This document shows positions 43,276-50,708 of a stretch of 64,000 bases of DNA, in pieces. The DNA is taken from NCBI GenBank assembly GCA_038040485.1, contig JBBPIE010000005.1:1-64000 (forward strand), given 5' to 3'. The position numbers and the translations under genes are program-made. The notes under the pieces are model-generated. The model was given only the letters and a program-made list of their open reading frames with translations, was not told the origin of the DNA and searched no databases. The DNA is from Onstottus_B arcticum (lineage in GTDB: Bacteria; Acidobacteriota; Blastocatellia; UBA7656). How positions within the stretch are numbered: position 1 is the first letter of the stretch; the number at the start of each line of letters is the position of its first letter.

Positions 43276-44699
43276 GTTCAAACGCCAGCATCAGACTTCT
43301 AATCGCCGAGGACGAAAAAAACCTCGGGCTTGTTCTTCAACGGGAGCTATCGCGGCTTGGGCACGATGTGACTCTGGTTCACGAAGCCGAAGCGGCAATT
43401 GCCGCGGGACGCGACGCGGAGTTTGACGTCGCGTTGCTCGACATCATGATGCCGGGCCGAAGCGGCCTTGAGGTTCTCCGCGAACTGCGGCAGCAGGAGC
43501 AGCCGCCCGAGGTGCTGATGATGACCGGTCACGCGACGGTCGAAACCGCGCTTCAGGCTATGAAGCTCGGCGCCTATGACTACCTCACCAAGCCATGTCA
43601 CATCCGCGAGCTTGAGGCGATCATCAACAAGGCTTACGAGAAGCGCCAGCTTCGCCGCGAGAACCTGATTCTTAAGTCGCGTCTGACCTACAAGGAGAAA
43701 GCGCCAGACATCGTCGTCAGCAGCTCGAAGATGCAGGAGGTCATGTCACTGGTGCGCAAGGTCGCCTCATCGAACGCGATGGTGCTAGTGACCGGCGACT
43801 CGGGCACGGGCAAGGAGCTTGTGGCGAACACCATTCACTGCTTCTCGCAGCGTCAGAACGGCTCGTTTATCGACATAAGCTGCGCCGCGATTCAGGAGAC
43901 TCTTCTGGAGTCTGAGCTGTTCGGCTACGAAGCGGGCGCTTTCACCGGAGCACGCAAAAGAAAGCTCGGACTGCTCGAGCTTGCGCACGGCGGCACGCTC
44001 TTCCTGGATGAAATCGGCGAGATGAGCCTTACCCTTCAAGCCAAGTTACTTCGCGTGCTTGAAACCCAATCGTTCTATCGAGTAGGCGGCACCAAGAAGG
44101 TTGACGTGGATGTGCGATTTATTGCGGCGACCAACCGCGACCTAAGTCAGGACGTGACCGAGGGCAAGTTCCGAAGCGATCTGTTTTTTCGCATAAACAA
44201 CTTCACTATCAAGTTGCCGTCGCTGAGGGAGCGGCCCGAGGACATTCCAGCGATGACGGCTCACTTTCTGGCGCGGGTGAGCAAGGGGAGCGCCTCTCGA
44301 ATGAGCTCGGAAGCTATGGATGTGCTGATGAACTACGATTGGCCGGGCAACGTGCGCGAGCTTCGCAATGTAATTGAACGCGCGGTCATCCTCGCCTCGA
44401 GCGATGAGATACAAGCGGAAGATTTGCCGCTCGAGCTGCGGACCTTTCGGTTGATCGCCGCGACTGCCAACGGCGACTCTGAATCCAGCACGGGCAGCCT
44501 CGATGAGCTGAGGCGCAAGCAGATACTCGCAGTGCTTGAACAAACCGGCTGGCATCAAGGCAAGGCCTCGGAGATTCTCGGAATCTCGCCAAGCACACTC
44601 TATCGACAGCTAAAGGTATACGGCTTGACACGGTCGCGGAGGATCGATTCCGGCTCGCTGTTCGCTGACTCGTCGGAGCGCGAGGGCCGGCTCATCTGA
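43272..44699 (+). CDS. Sigma-54-dependent response regulator (NtrC family)
   Basis: A 475-aa enhancer-binding activator. GTG 43272 overlaps the kinase stop codon, so the two are translationally coupled. Receiver domain with Asp57 in VALLDIMMPG and Lys in YLTKPCH; AAA+ domain with Walker A GDSGTGKE (about 174-181), the sigma-54 contact loop GAFTGA (about 222-227), Walker B in GGTLFLDEIGEM and the R-finger region FRSDLFFRIN; a C-terminal Fis-type helix-turn-helix (about 420-460: RRKQILAVLEQTGWHQGKASEILGIS). Activates sigma-54 promoters after phosphorylation. Targets unknown; no clear -24/-12 site was found near. Confidence 0.95.
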   Translation: MSSNASIRLLIAEDEKNLGLVLQRELSRLGHDVTLVHEAEAAIAAGRDAEFDVALLDIMMPGRSGLEVLRELRQQEQPPEVLMMTGHATVETALQAMKLGAYDYLTKPCHIRELEAIINKAYEKRQLRRENLILKSRLTYKEKAPDIVVSSSKMQEVMSLVRKVASSNAMVLVTGDSGTGKELVANTIHCFSQRQNGSFIDISCAAIQETLLESELFGYEAGAFTGARKRKLGLLELAHGGTLFLDEIGEMSLTLQAKLLRVLETQSFYRVGGTKKVDVDVRFIAATNRDLSQDVTEGKFRSDLFFRINNFTIKLPSLRERPEDIPAMTAHFLARVSKGSASRMSSEAMDVLMNYDWPGNVRELRNVIERAVILASSDEIQAEDLPLELRTFRLIAATANGDSESSTGSLDELRRKQILAVLEQTGWHQGKASEILGISPSTLYRQLKVYGLTRSRRIDSGSLFADSSEREGRLI

Positions 44700-44719
44700 C
44701 CGGTACCGGCTCACAGGCG

Positions 44720-44775
44720 CGCAGTTAATGTCGTTTCTCCGCAGTGACTCTGCGCCTCCGTGACTCTGCGGTTAG
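44720..44775. repeat. CTCTGCG-type dispersed repeat
   Basis: CGCAGTTAATG, CTCCGCAGTGACTCTGCG and CCGTGACTCTGCGGTTAGC in a short block after the sigma-54 regulator. Related to 7664-7706 and 11908-12065. It marks the edge of an AT-richer segment. Confidence 0.5.
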
Positions 44776-44918
44776 CAACACAGTCTCATTCCCTGCGTCA
44801 CTCACAGCATGACTCGGTCGAGCGAACGCGTCGCCACTTCGATGGAAGCCGATATAGCCCAACCAAGTTTTGAGCTTGGAAGAATTGGTCTGTATGAGGG
44901 CTCAGCGGTCCGAAGTAA

Positions 44919-45194
44919 TCAATCAATCTCGTGCCCACTATCACGTAACAATTGAAGCCACTCTGCGCGCTGAATTCTACAGATCGCTAATTCTTGACAG
45001 GCATGCGGTGAGATATATAGTTCTCGGTAGATGTATTGATGACTCTGATCCTTTCGTGAGCCCCGTCGAATGCCGAACTTGGCGATCAGTTTTCCCTTAT
45101 GAAAGATTTTGGCTATGTCGTGTGCGTTCGGTTTCTTAGCTATTTCAGCGCCCAACTTTTTTGCAATTATGAGGGCGTGCGTTTTATTAAGCAT
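44919..45194 (-). CDS. HicA-like putative toxin
   Basis: A 91-aa protein. ATG 45194 (GAAGGCGAA before it) overlaps the 3' end of the upstream HicB-like gene by 8 nt; the longer start at 45227 lies well inside that gene. Features: N-terminal helix KTHALIIAKKLGAEI, a strand pair around AHDIAKIFHKGKLIAKFGIRRGS, and a C-terminal YISPHACQELAICRIQRAEWLQLLRDSG. Length, basic character and place after a HicB-fold gene recall HicA mRNA interferases, but the usual G-S-H-H motif is not present and only a single His in NAHD or SHQY could serve. Function is inferred mainly from architecture. The DNA is visibly AT-richer than the flanks. Confidence 0.5.
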   Translation of the reverse strand: MLNKTHALIIAKKLGAEIAKKPNAHDIAKIFHKGKLIAKFGIRRGSRKDQSHQYIYRELYISPHACQELAICRIQRAEWLQLLRDSGHEID

Positions 45195-45621
45195 TTCGCC
45201 TTCGGATATATGACTGCAGGGTGGCAAACTCGCGCTTCGGTCCTGGTCCTAAGGCATCAGCACCAAGCTCCGAGAATTCATCAAACACGTCTCCGATATA
45301 CGATCGCAAGTTTGCTACGGCCTGATTTATGGTATCGCCAGATGCGTGAATATTGGCTTCATTAAAACTGGCAACAATACAGCCCTCGTCCATCTCTACA
45401 ACAACTGGAATTAGTCGGAGAACCTGATAGGCCGAATTTGGGAAATCCCCTAGAGTGAAAGACAAGAATTCGGATGATTGCGGCACCGCCGCCGAAGAAG
45501 ACAGCACTAGAATCTCGGTTGCGCGCCATACCGTTCCAGTGGGACCAATATCAGAGATCGGAGTCGATGGAGTCGGCGTCCCCCATGATCGCAACAAAGG
45601 AAAGTCTTTTGGCGATAGCAT
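45187..45621 (-). CDS. HicB-like putative antitoxin
   Basis: A 144-aa protein. ATG 45621 is 2 nt after the stop of the DUF3467 gene. The C-terminal half shows the HicB partial-RNase-H pattern (about 68-115: LRLIPVVVEMDEGCIVASFNEANIHASGDTINQAVANLRSYI, with the G-D-T-x-x-x-A signature). The first ~65 residues (Ser/Thr/Pro-rich, then SEFLSFTLGDFPNSAYQ) are not typical. It ends with GPGPKREFATLQSYIRR. No ribbon-helix-helix or helix-turn-helix operator-binding domain is evident. Overlap with the HicA-like gene and its compact spacing support a paired function. Confidence 0.55.
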   Translation of the reverse strand: MLSPKDFPLLRSWGTPTPSTPISDIGPTGTVWRATEILVLSSSAAVPQSSEFLSFTLGDFPNSAYQVLRLIPVVVEMDEGCIVASFNEANIHASGDTINQAVANLRSYIGDVFDEFSELGADALGPGPKREFATLQSYIRRRNA

Positions 45622-45623
45622 TC

Positions 45624-45926
45624 TTAGTTAGCCTTCGATGCTTTTTCCCGCTCCTCTGCTTTCTTTAGGTGCGTGTCTATGGTTTCCTTTAGAGCTTGGG
45701 CAAACTCAGGGGTAGCAATGATTCTAGCGACTACGGGAGCCTGTATGAGCTGGCTTTCCACATCTACAGTGTGGGGAGGTGAAAGCAGGCAAAAATCAAT
45801 GAACACCTCTCTCATTGTTGATGTCACATTTGCGAAGTTTGCGTAATATGTCGGAACTCTATTCTCATAGCTTGGTGTAATGCCTTTCGGTGCTTTAGGC
45901 TTTGCTCTCGTTCTGCTTTTAGCCAT
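45624..45926 (-). CDS. DUF3467 family protein
   Basis: A 100-aa protein. ATG 45926 starts a basic N-terminus (AKSRTRAKPKAPKGI); the frame continues upstream without support. The core ENRVPTYYANFANVTSTMREVFIDFCLLSP with PVVARIIATPEFAQALKETIDTHL is the DUF3467 pattern (Y-A-N-x-x-x-V ... E-x-x-x-D-F ... R-I-x-x-x-P). Members are small proteins of unknown function, sometimes found near toxin-antitoxin genes. It is the first gene of a tight minus-strand operon with the HicB-like and HicA-like genes. Confidence 0.7.
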   Translation of the reverse strand: MAKSRTRAKPKAPKGITPSYENRVPTYYANFANVTSTMREVFIDFCLLSPPHTVDVESQLIQAPVVARIIATPEFAQALKETIDTHLKKAEEREKASKAN

Positions 45927-45981
45927 TAGCTTTTGCGGAGCCCCCTTCAATCGCCATTCTCGACAGCTTCCAAGTTTCGGC

Positions 45982-46011
45982 AGTATAACAAGCGTGGTAC
46001 TAAGGGAGCAA
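45982..46011 (-). promoter_or_regulatory. Promoter of the DUF3467-hicB-like-hicA-like operon
   Basis: On the minus strand TTGCTC (46006-46011), 18-nt spacer and TATACT (45982-45987) with extended TGT. Leader ~50 nt to the ATG at 45926. The plus strand of the same DNA has TCGACA-18-TATAAC (45960-45989), so the htrA gene may fire divergently from the same spot. Confidence 0.5.
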
Positions 46012-46116
46012 CACACTATGACCCCACCACCCAACGCGAAAGGCTGGTTGCGCCAAACAGATTCCTTTCGTTAATCTTCATCCGGACGCACGCAAAGCTG
46101 AAAGGAAGCAGAAGCA

Positions 46117-47649
46117 ATGGACGAACTTCAAAACGAGAAGGGCTTCGAAAGCGAAGCACACGGCCCACAGCCGAGACAACGCGGCGGCGCTCGCGGACTC
46201 TGGATCGCGCTTACGGTGTTTGTGGTCGCGGCGCTCGTGATTGCTGTCGCGGTCATTCAGGGCACCTACCACAAGAACCGCGCCAAAATTCCCGTCCTGC
46301 CGGAGGCGCGCGCCGCCTCAACAAACGGCGAGCCGTCTCCGGTAGAGCTTTCAAACTCGTTTCGCGAAGTGGCCAGATCGGTCAAGCCGGCAGTCGTTTA
46401 CGTCGACGTAGTCGAACGCGCGGAGGCCGATCCATCTCAGCTTGATTCAGAGCCCCGGGGACAGCGGCGCGAAGGCGCAGGGTCGGGTTTCATCGTTACC
46501 GCAGACGGCTACATCCTGACCAACAATCACGTCGTGGGCAATGCCAACAAGATTAACGTGACTCTCTTCGACGGCCGCAAGTTCAAGGCGACGGTAATCG
46601 GCAAAGACTCCGGCACCGATCTTGCGGTTATCAAGATTGAAGCAACCGATCTATCAACCGTAGTGCTGGGCAACTCGAACGACGTCGAACAAGGCGACTG
46701 GGTGCTTGCGCTGGGAAGCCCGTTCGGACTTCAGCAAACCTTGACGGCCGGCATCGTGAGCGCGACCGGCCGAGAGTTGCGCGACGGACGGAACAACCAG
46801 ATGTTCAGCAAGTTCATTCAAACCGATGCCTCGATCAACCCCGGGAACTCCGGCGGCCCGCTGGTCAACATGAAAGGCGAAGTCATAGGGATCAACACTA
46901 TGATCCTGACCGGCGGACCCTTCAGTCAGGGCAACATCGGAATCGGTTTCGCTATCGCGTCAAATGCAGCCCGCAAAGTTTTTCCCACGCTGGTTGAAAA
47001 TGGAAGGGTCAGCCGCGGCTATCTGGGAGTGCAGGTAACCGACCTCGATCAGGCGCACGCGCGCGCGGTTGGGTTGGAACCGAACTCCGGCGTGTTCGTT
47101 GGAGGCGTGCCCGATCCGAACAGCCCGGCAGGCAAGGCCGGACTCCAGGCCAAGGATGTGATAACCGCTTTCGATGGAAAACCGGTAAATGCGGCACAAG
47201 AGCTGACGGAGGCCGTTTCGTCGACCGCGGTGGGTCAGAAGGCTCGCGTCGACTTTGTTCGCAAGGGCCAGCCTCAGTCGGTCACCGTTGAACTCGCGGA
47301 ACGGCCCGCCGACACAACCGCTCGCGCGATACCCAGAGAAGGCGATGAGGACGCTGTTCAGCAAAGCCGGCTCGGCATACAAGCGCGAACCGTCACATCG
47401 GAACTGGCTGAAACAATAAAGCCGAAGCTCAAAACCCCGAGCGGCGCGTTGGTTGTCGCGGTCCAACCCAACAGTCCGGCGGCAGATGCCGGAGTGCAGC
47501 ACGGCGATGTGATCCACGGCTTTGATCAAACCGAAGTCAAGACCGTTGAAGACATGGTCAACGCGGTCCGATCGATCCAGCCAGGCGACTACTTGCTGGA
47601 GGTCGAGCGAAAAGGTCAGACGTTCTTCTTGAAGGTGACGATCGAGTAG
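46117..47649 (+). CDS. htrA: HtrA/DegP-family S1C serine protease, membrane-anchored
   Basis: A 510-aa paralogue of the protease at 1748. ATG 46117 follows AAGGAAGCAG. A charged cytoplasmic N-terminus (~30 residues) precedes one transmembrane helix (LWIALTVFVVAALVIAVAVI), so it is anchored rather than released. Triad His138 (NNHVVG), Asp168 (GTDLAVIKI), Ser245 (NPGNSGGPL). Two PDZ domains follow (about 300-395 and 420-505), the second with ALVVAVQPNSPAADAGVQHGDVIHGF. Envelope protein quality control. It stands alone between a minus-strand toxin-antitoxin-like operon and the convergent fabG gene. Confidence 0.93.
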   Translation: MDELQNEKGFESEAHGPQPRQRGGARGLWIALTVFVVAALVIAVAVIQGTYHKNRAKIPVLPEARAASTNGEPSPVELSNSFREVARSVKPAVVYVDVVERAEADPSQLDSEPRGQRREGAGSGFIVTADGYILTNNHVVGNANKINVTLFDGRKFKATVIGKDSGTDLAVIKIEATDLSTVVLGNSNDVEQGDWVLALGSPFGLQQTLTAGIVSATGRELRDGRNNQMFSKFIQTDASINPGNSGGPLVNMKGEVIGINTMILTGGPFSQGNIGIGFAIASNAARKVFPTLVENGRVSRGYLGVQVTDLDQAHARAVGLEPNSGVFVGGVPDPNSPAGKAGLQAKDVITAFDGKPVNAAQELTEAVSSTAVGQKARVDFVRKGQPQSVTVELAERPADTTARAIPREGDEDAVQQSRLGIQARTVTSELAETIKPKLKTPSGALVVAVQPNSPAADAGVQHGDVIHGFDQTEVKTVEDMVNAVRSIQPGDYLLEVERKGQTFFLKVTIE

Positions 47650-47669
47650 CACTAGTGGGACTTTAGTCT

Positions 47670-47711
47670 GCGCGGGCGCAAGAATTGGCCGGCGCAGGCT
47701 AGAGCCCGCGC
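47670..47711. repeat. Inverted repeat between convergent htrA and fabG
   Basis: GCGCGGGC at 47670-47677 pairs with GCCCGCGC at 47704-47711. May act as a two-way transcript barrier; no T-run. Confidence 0.45.
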
Positions 47712-48458
47712 TTACATCGCGAGTCCGCCGTCAGCTTGAATAACCTGTCCTGTAATGTACCGAGCGTCATCTGATAAAAGAAACACCGCGATGCGCGCAA
47801 CCTCTTCGACAGTGCCGTAGCGGCCAAGCGGTATCTGCTCGATCATCTTTTGCTTGTACTCATCCGCAAGCCCAACCGTCATATCGGTCTCAATCAAGCC
47901 CAGGGCCAGCGCGTTGACTGTGATGCTTCGGCGCGCCACCTCTTTAGCAAGCGCCTTGGTAAATCCTATGAGTCCAGCTTTGGAGGCCGAGTAGTTGGTC
48001 TGACCTGCCATCCCGACGACTCCGCTGATCGACGCGATGTTGAGTATTGCTCCCCGTCGCTGACGCACCATTAGCGACACGGCTGGCTTGGTCACGTTAA
48101 ACACGCCCTTCAAGTTGGTGTTCAGCACCGCGTCCCAATCGTCTTCGCTCATCATCATGATCAGCTTGTCGCGTGTGATCCCTGCGTTGTTGACGAGATA
48201 GTCGACTGAGCCGAGCTCGCTTTTCACCGAACGGACCATTTGCTCTGCCGCGACGGCGTCGGTGACGTCGGCTTGAAACCCAAGCGCGCGATGACCCCCG
48301 CCCTCGAGTTCGGCTACCAACCCATCGGCTAGCTCTTTGTTCTTTGTGAAACTGAAGGCCACGTTGGCGCCTCGGGCCGCAAGCTCTTTGACGATCGCGC
48401 GCCCAATTCCTCGCGAGCCGCCGGTCACAATTGCCGCCCTGCCCTCAAATTCCGACAT
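47712..48458 (-). CDS. fabG: 3-oxoacyl-[acyl-carrier-protein] reductase FabG
   Basis: A 248-aa short-chain dehydrogenase reducing 3-oxoacyl-ACP with NADPH in fatty-acid elongation. ATG 48458 follows AGGAG; the frame runs upstream to 48881 but that part is a shadow of the next gene. Cofactor motif TGGSRGIGRAI, NNAGITRD, Asn115 (NTNLKG), Ser143, Tyr156 and Lys160 (YSASK) form the SDR tetrad; the C-terminal ITGQVIQADGGLAM is FabG-typical. Located 62 nt after the menC-type gene rather than in a fab cluster, so it could be a specialised SDR, though the sequence reads as a true FabG. Confidence 0.9.
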   Translation of the reverse strand: MSEFEGRAAIVTGGSRGIGRAIVKELAARGANVAFSFTKNKELADGLVAELEGGGHRALGFQADVTDAVAAEQMVRSVKSELGSVDYLVNNAGITRDKLIMMMSEDDWDAVLNTNLKGVFNVTKPAVSLMVRQRRGAILNIASISGVVGMAGQTNYSASKAGLIGFTKALAKEVARRSITVNALALGLIETDMTVGLADEYKQKMIEQIPLGRYGTVEEVARIAVFLLSDDARYITGQVIQADGGLAM

Positions 48459-48520
48459 AATCTCCTCTTGTTCTAGAGCCAACCTACGAACGAGGCCCGA
48501 CAATATCTTTTCGCGCGACC

Positions 48521-49639
48521 TTACAAGGCCACGGCTTCCCTTCTCTTCGTCAATGATTCGATTCGCCGTTCGCTTGCTTCGTAGCCGATGCCTGAACCAG
48601 TCGGCGCTTGAATCGTTCCGCGCGGACTGACAGTGACCGGCGGATCGATGATGTCTTCCTCCCAATATCGCGCCGACGCCGAAACGTCGCCCGGCATTGT
48701 GAAACCCGCAAGCGTAGACATCGCTATGTTGTGCGCGCGGCCGACCCCTGATTCGAGCATCCCGCCGCACCAGACTGGCAGTTCGCGCTCCCGGCAGTAG
48801 TCCTGGATCGCCCTGGCTTCGGTGTGACCGCCTACGCGTCCCAGCTTGACGTTGATGATCCGGCAGGAACCAAGTTCCCAAGCATGGCGTGCATCAGAAA
48901 CCGTCGAGATCGATTCATCCAAACAGATCGGTGTCTTGAGTTCGCGCTGGAGCTTCGCATGATCTACAAGGTCGCCCGGCGCGAGAGGCTGCTCGATCAA
49001 CATCAAGTTGTACTCGTCAAGCTGCTTCAAGAGATCGGTGTCAGCCAGCGTGTAAGCCGAGTTTGCGTCGACCGTCAATCGAATGTCCGAATACTTCGAG
49101 CGAACGGCCTCGACCAGTTCGATGTCGCGTCCGGGCGCGATCTTGATCTTGATCCGCTGGTAGCCCGCCTCAAGTTCGAGTGCAACCTTCTCGAGCAACG
49201 CCTCCTTTGTTTTCTGCAAGCCTATCGAAACCCCGCAGGTGATCTCGGTCTGCGTGCCGCCTATGTGTTGCCACAGCGGCTTGCCGGCAAGGTTTGCTTC
49301 AAGATCCCAAATCGCGGCCTCGACTCCGCCCTTCGCCATCCGGTTTCCACGAATGCGTGAAAGCGCTTCGTTCACATCCTCCGCTCTTTCAACTTTGGCG
49401 GTCGAAAGCAACGGCGCAACAAAGCCGGTCACGATGAGCCAGGCTGTGTCGATCGTTTCGTGATTGTAGAACGGGTCTTCGGGCGCGGTGCATTCGCCAT
49501 AGCCGGAAGCGCCCGACTTGTCGAAGACGCGCACAATCATTATTCGCCGCTTCGTCGTTCGCCCGAAGCTTGTCTCGAACGGCCACTTGAGCGGCAATTC
49601 GATCTCTCTCAGCTCTATTCTTTCGAGTTGTAGTCTCAT
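48521..49639 (-). CDS. menC: o-Succinylbenzoate synthase / N-acylamino acid racemase (MenC type)
   Basis: A 372-aa enolase-superfamily enzyme of the muconate-lactonising subgroup. ATG 49639 gives the normal N-terminus (RLQLERIELREIELPLKWPF); the frame opens at 49681. Catalytic residues: Lys164 and Lys166 (RIKIKIAPG), metal ligands Asp191 (TVDANSAY), Glu216 (LIEQPL) and Asp241 (CLDESI), and Lys265 (NVKLGRVGG). The GGMLESGVGRAHN motif is that of OSBS/NAAAR-type MenC, which converts SHCHC to o-succinylbenzoate in menaquinone synthesis and may also racemise N-acylamino acids. The next upstream GNAT gene is a known companion of menC. Confidence 0.87.
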   Translation of the reverse strand: MRLQLERIELREIELPLKWPFETSFGRTTKRRIMIVRVFDKSGASGYGECTAPEDPFYNHETIDTAWLIVTGFVAPLLSTAKVERAEDVNEALSRIRGNRMAKGGVEAAIWDLEANLAGKPLWQHIGGTQTEITCGVSIGLQKTKEALLEKVALELEAGYQRIKIKIAPGRDIELVEAVRSKYSDIRLTVDANSAYTLADTDLLKQLDEYNLMLIEQPLAPGDLVDHAKLQRELKTPICLDESISTVSDARHAWELGSCRIINVKLGRVGGHTEARAIQDYCRERELPVWCGGMLESGVGRAHNIAMSTLAGFTMPGDVSASARYWEEDIIDPPVTVSPRGTIQAPTGSGIGYEASERRIESLTKRREAVAL

Positions 49640-49694
49640 AACTTGCGCGTTAATTGAAACGCGGACCGGCGACAAGAACACCGCGCCGCCGTAG

Positions 49695-50489
49695 TCATCC
49701 TCCGGTCTTTATCCCACGGTAGACTGCGAAGTGAAACTGCTCTTCGTCGGGGCCGAACAGGTAACGGCTTGTGCCACTCTGTTGGTCCCGCTCGAAACTT
49801 CGCGCGATCAATCCTCGTCCGAGCCCCGCCGTAAACCCTTCTCGTACTCGCAGCCGCCACTTCAAGTGCTCGTCCACCGAACGAGCACTCAGTGCATCGA
49901 CGTCATCCGGGATCGTTACCGATTCGTCACTGGATGACCCCTCGGGACGCTTGTCTGCGAGCGCGGCTTCGACTCGCGGCGATGACAACCACCACTCCGC
50001 GAACACGCGATCGGTCGGAACTCCTGAGCCAAACACTGAGGACAAGCCTTCGCCGTAGTAGTTGACTTCGTAGCGGCGGATGACCGCTCCCAGTTTCTTT
50101 ATGTTCAAGTGAGCGTTGCGAGACTGCAGCGGATCAAAAGTCCAGACGATCAGTGGGATCCCTGCTTCGAGCGCGTAGTCCCGCTGCGCCAGCTTCATCC
50201 GGCGCCCGATGTCGTTGTGCCGCCGCGGTTCGACCACCGCCGCGAGATGAGAATGATAGACGACATTGTTGCCCATCAAGGCAAGCGACGTGTGAACGAA
50301 GCCAACCAGCGTGCCCCGGTCGTCAAACGCGCCAATCGTCGGCGCCTTACACGCCTTGGAAATCATGTATAACCTGATCGGCATTATCCCGATGTCGTCG
50401 TCTTTCCAGACCGTGCGCTCGAGCTCAATGCATTGCTGGAAGTCCTCGATTGAAACGCACTCTCTCACGGTGACGTCGGACTCGGGCAT
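49695..50489 (-). CDS. GNAT-superfamily acetyltransferase-like protein (COG3375 type)
   Basis: A 264-aa protein with a GNAT fold in the N-terminal half: TVRECVSIEDFQQCIELERTVW, VGFVHTSLALMGNNVVYHSHLAAVVEPRRHNDIGRRMKLAQRDYAL (the acetyl-CoA loop region) and PLIVWTFDPLQSRNAHLNIKKLGAV. The FDPL-SRNAHLN-KLG segment is the mark of the COG3375 group, commonly next to menC. The C-terminal part holds a Ser/Glu/Asp-rich linker and a second small domain. Substrate unknown; a role with N-acylamino acids is suggested by the neighbour. The -10 box lies immediately before the ATG 50489. Confidence 0.8.
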   Translation of the reverse strand: MPESDVTVRECVSIEDFQQCIELERTVWKDDDIGIMPIRLYMISKACKAPTIGAFDDRGTLVGFVHTSLALMGNNVVYHSHLAAVVEPRRHNDIGRRMKLAQRDYALEAGIPLIVWTFDPLQSRNAHLNIKKLGAVIRRYEVNYYGEGLSSVFGSGVPTDRVFAEWWLSSPRVEAALADKRPEGSSSDESVTIPDDVDALSARSVDEHLKWRLRVREGFTAGLGRGLIARSFERDQQSGTSRYLFGPDEEQFHFAVYRGIKTGG

Positions 50490-50497
50490 AGTTAGGC

Positions 50498-50526
50498 AGT
50501 ATAGTTAGCGCCGAATCGACATTCAA
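50498..50526 (-). promoter_or_regulatory. Promoter of the GNAT-menC-fabG operon, likely leaderless
   Basis: On the minus strand TTGAAT (50521-50526), 17-nt spacer and TATACT (50498-50503). Predicted start near 50491-50492, only 2-3 nt before the ATG at 50489, so the transcript would be leaderless or nearly so. Confidence 0.55.
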
Positions 50527-50546
50527 GGAAACGAAACTGACGGTAG

Positions 50547-50649
50547 TGGTTCAGTTTGAACTGGGTGTCAGTAGCTCGACCGTCAGGGAGAGCTCTCCCT
50601 AACGGTCGAGCTACTGACACTCACATGTACGGTTCAAACTGAATCACCA
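50547..50649. repeat. ~100-nt perfect-stem palindromic element
   Basis: Terminal arms TGGTTCAGTTTGAAC (50547-50561) and GTTCAAACTGAATCACCA (50632-50649), inner arms GTGTCAGTAGCTCGACCGT (50565-50583) and its exact complement (50602-50620), and the centre GGGAGAGCTCTCCC. A MITE-like element between two divergent promoters. Confidence 0.8.
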
Positions 50650-50690
50650 AACTTAGCGCACGTCTCGCTTGTGTGTCGGCGAATGTTGCC

Positions 50691-50699
50691 TGCTATACT
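50691..50699 (+). promoter_or_regulatory. Extended -10 promoter of the FHA-PBP-FtsW operon, likely leaderless
   Basis: TGC then TATACT at 50694-50699. Predicted transcription start is about 50705-50707 and the ATG lies at 50709. No usable -35 at 17 nt; a TTGTGT lies at 19 nt. Confidence 0.45.
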
Positions 50700-50708
50700 G
50701 CGGTCCGA

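Noticed and set aside
44870..45139. 89-aa plus-strand frame over the HicA-like gene
   Set aside because: The minus strand shows a coherent three-gene operon with overlapping stops and starts; the plus frame lacks any signal.
48459..48881. N-terminal extension of the fabG frame
   Set aside because: The extension overlaps the menC-type gene in another frame; the FabG family starts at the ATG with AGGAG at 48458.
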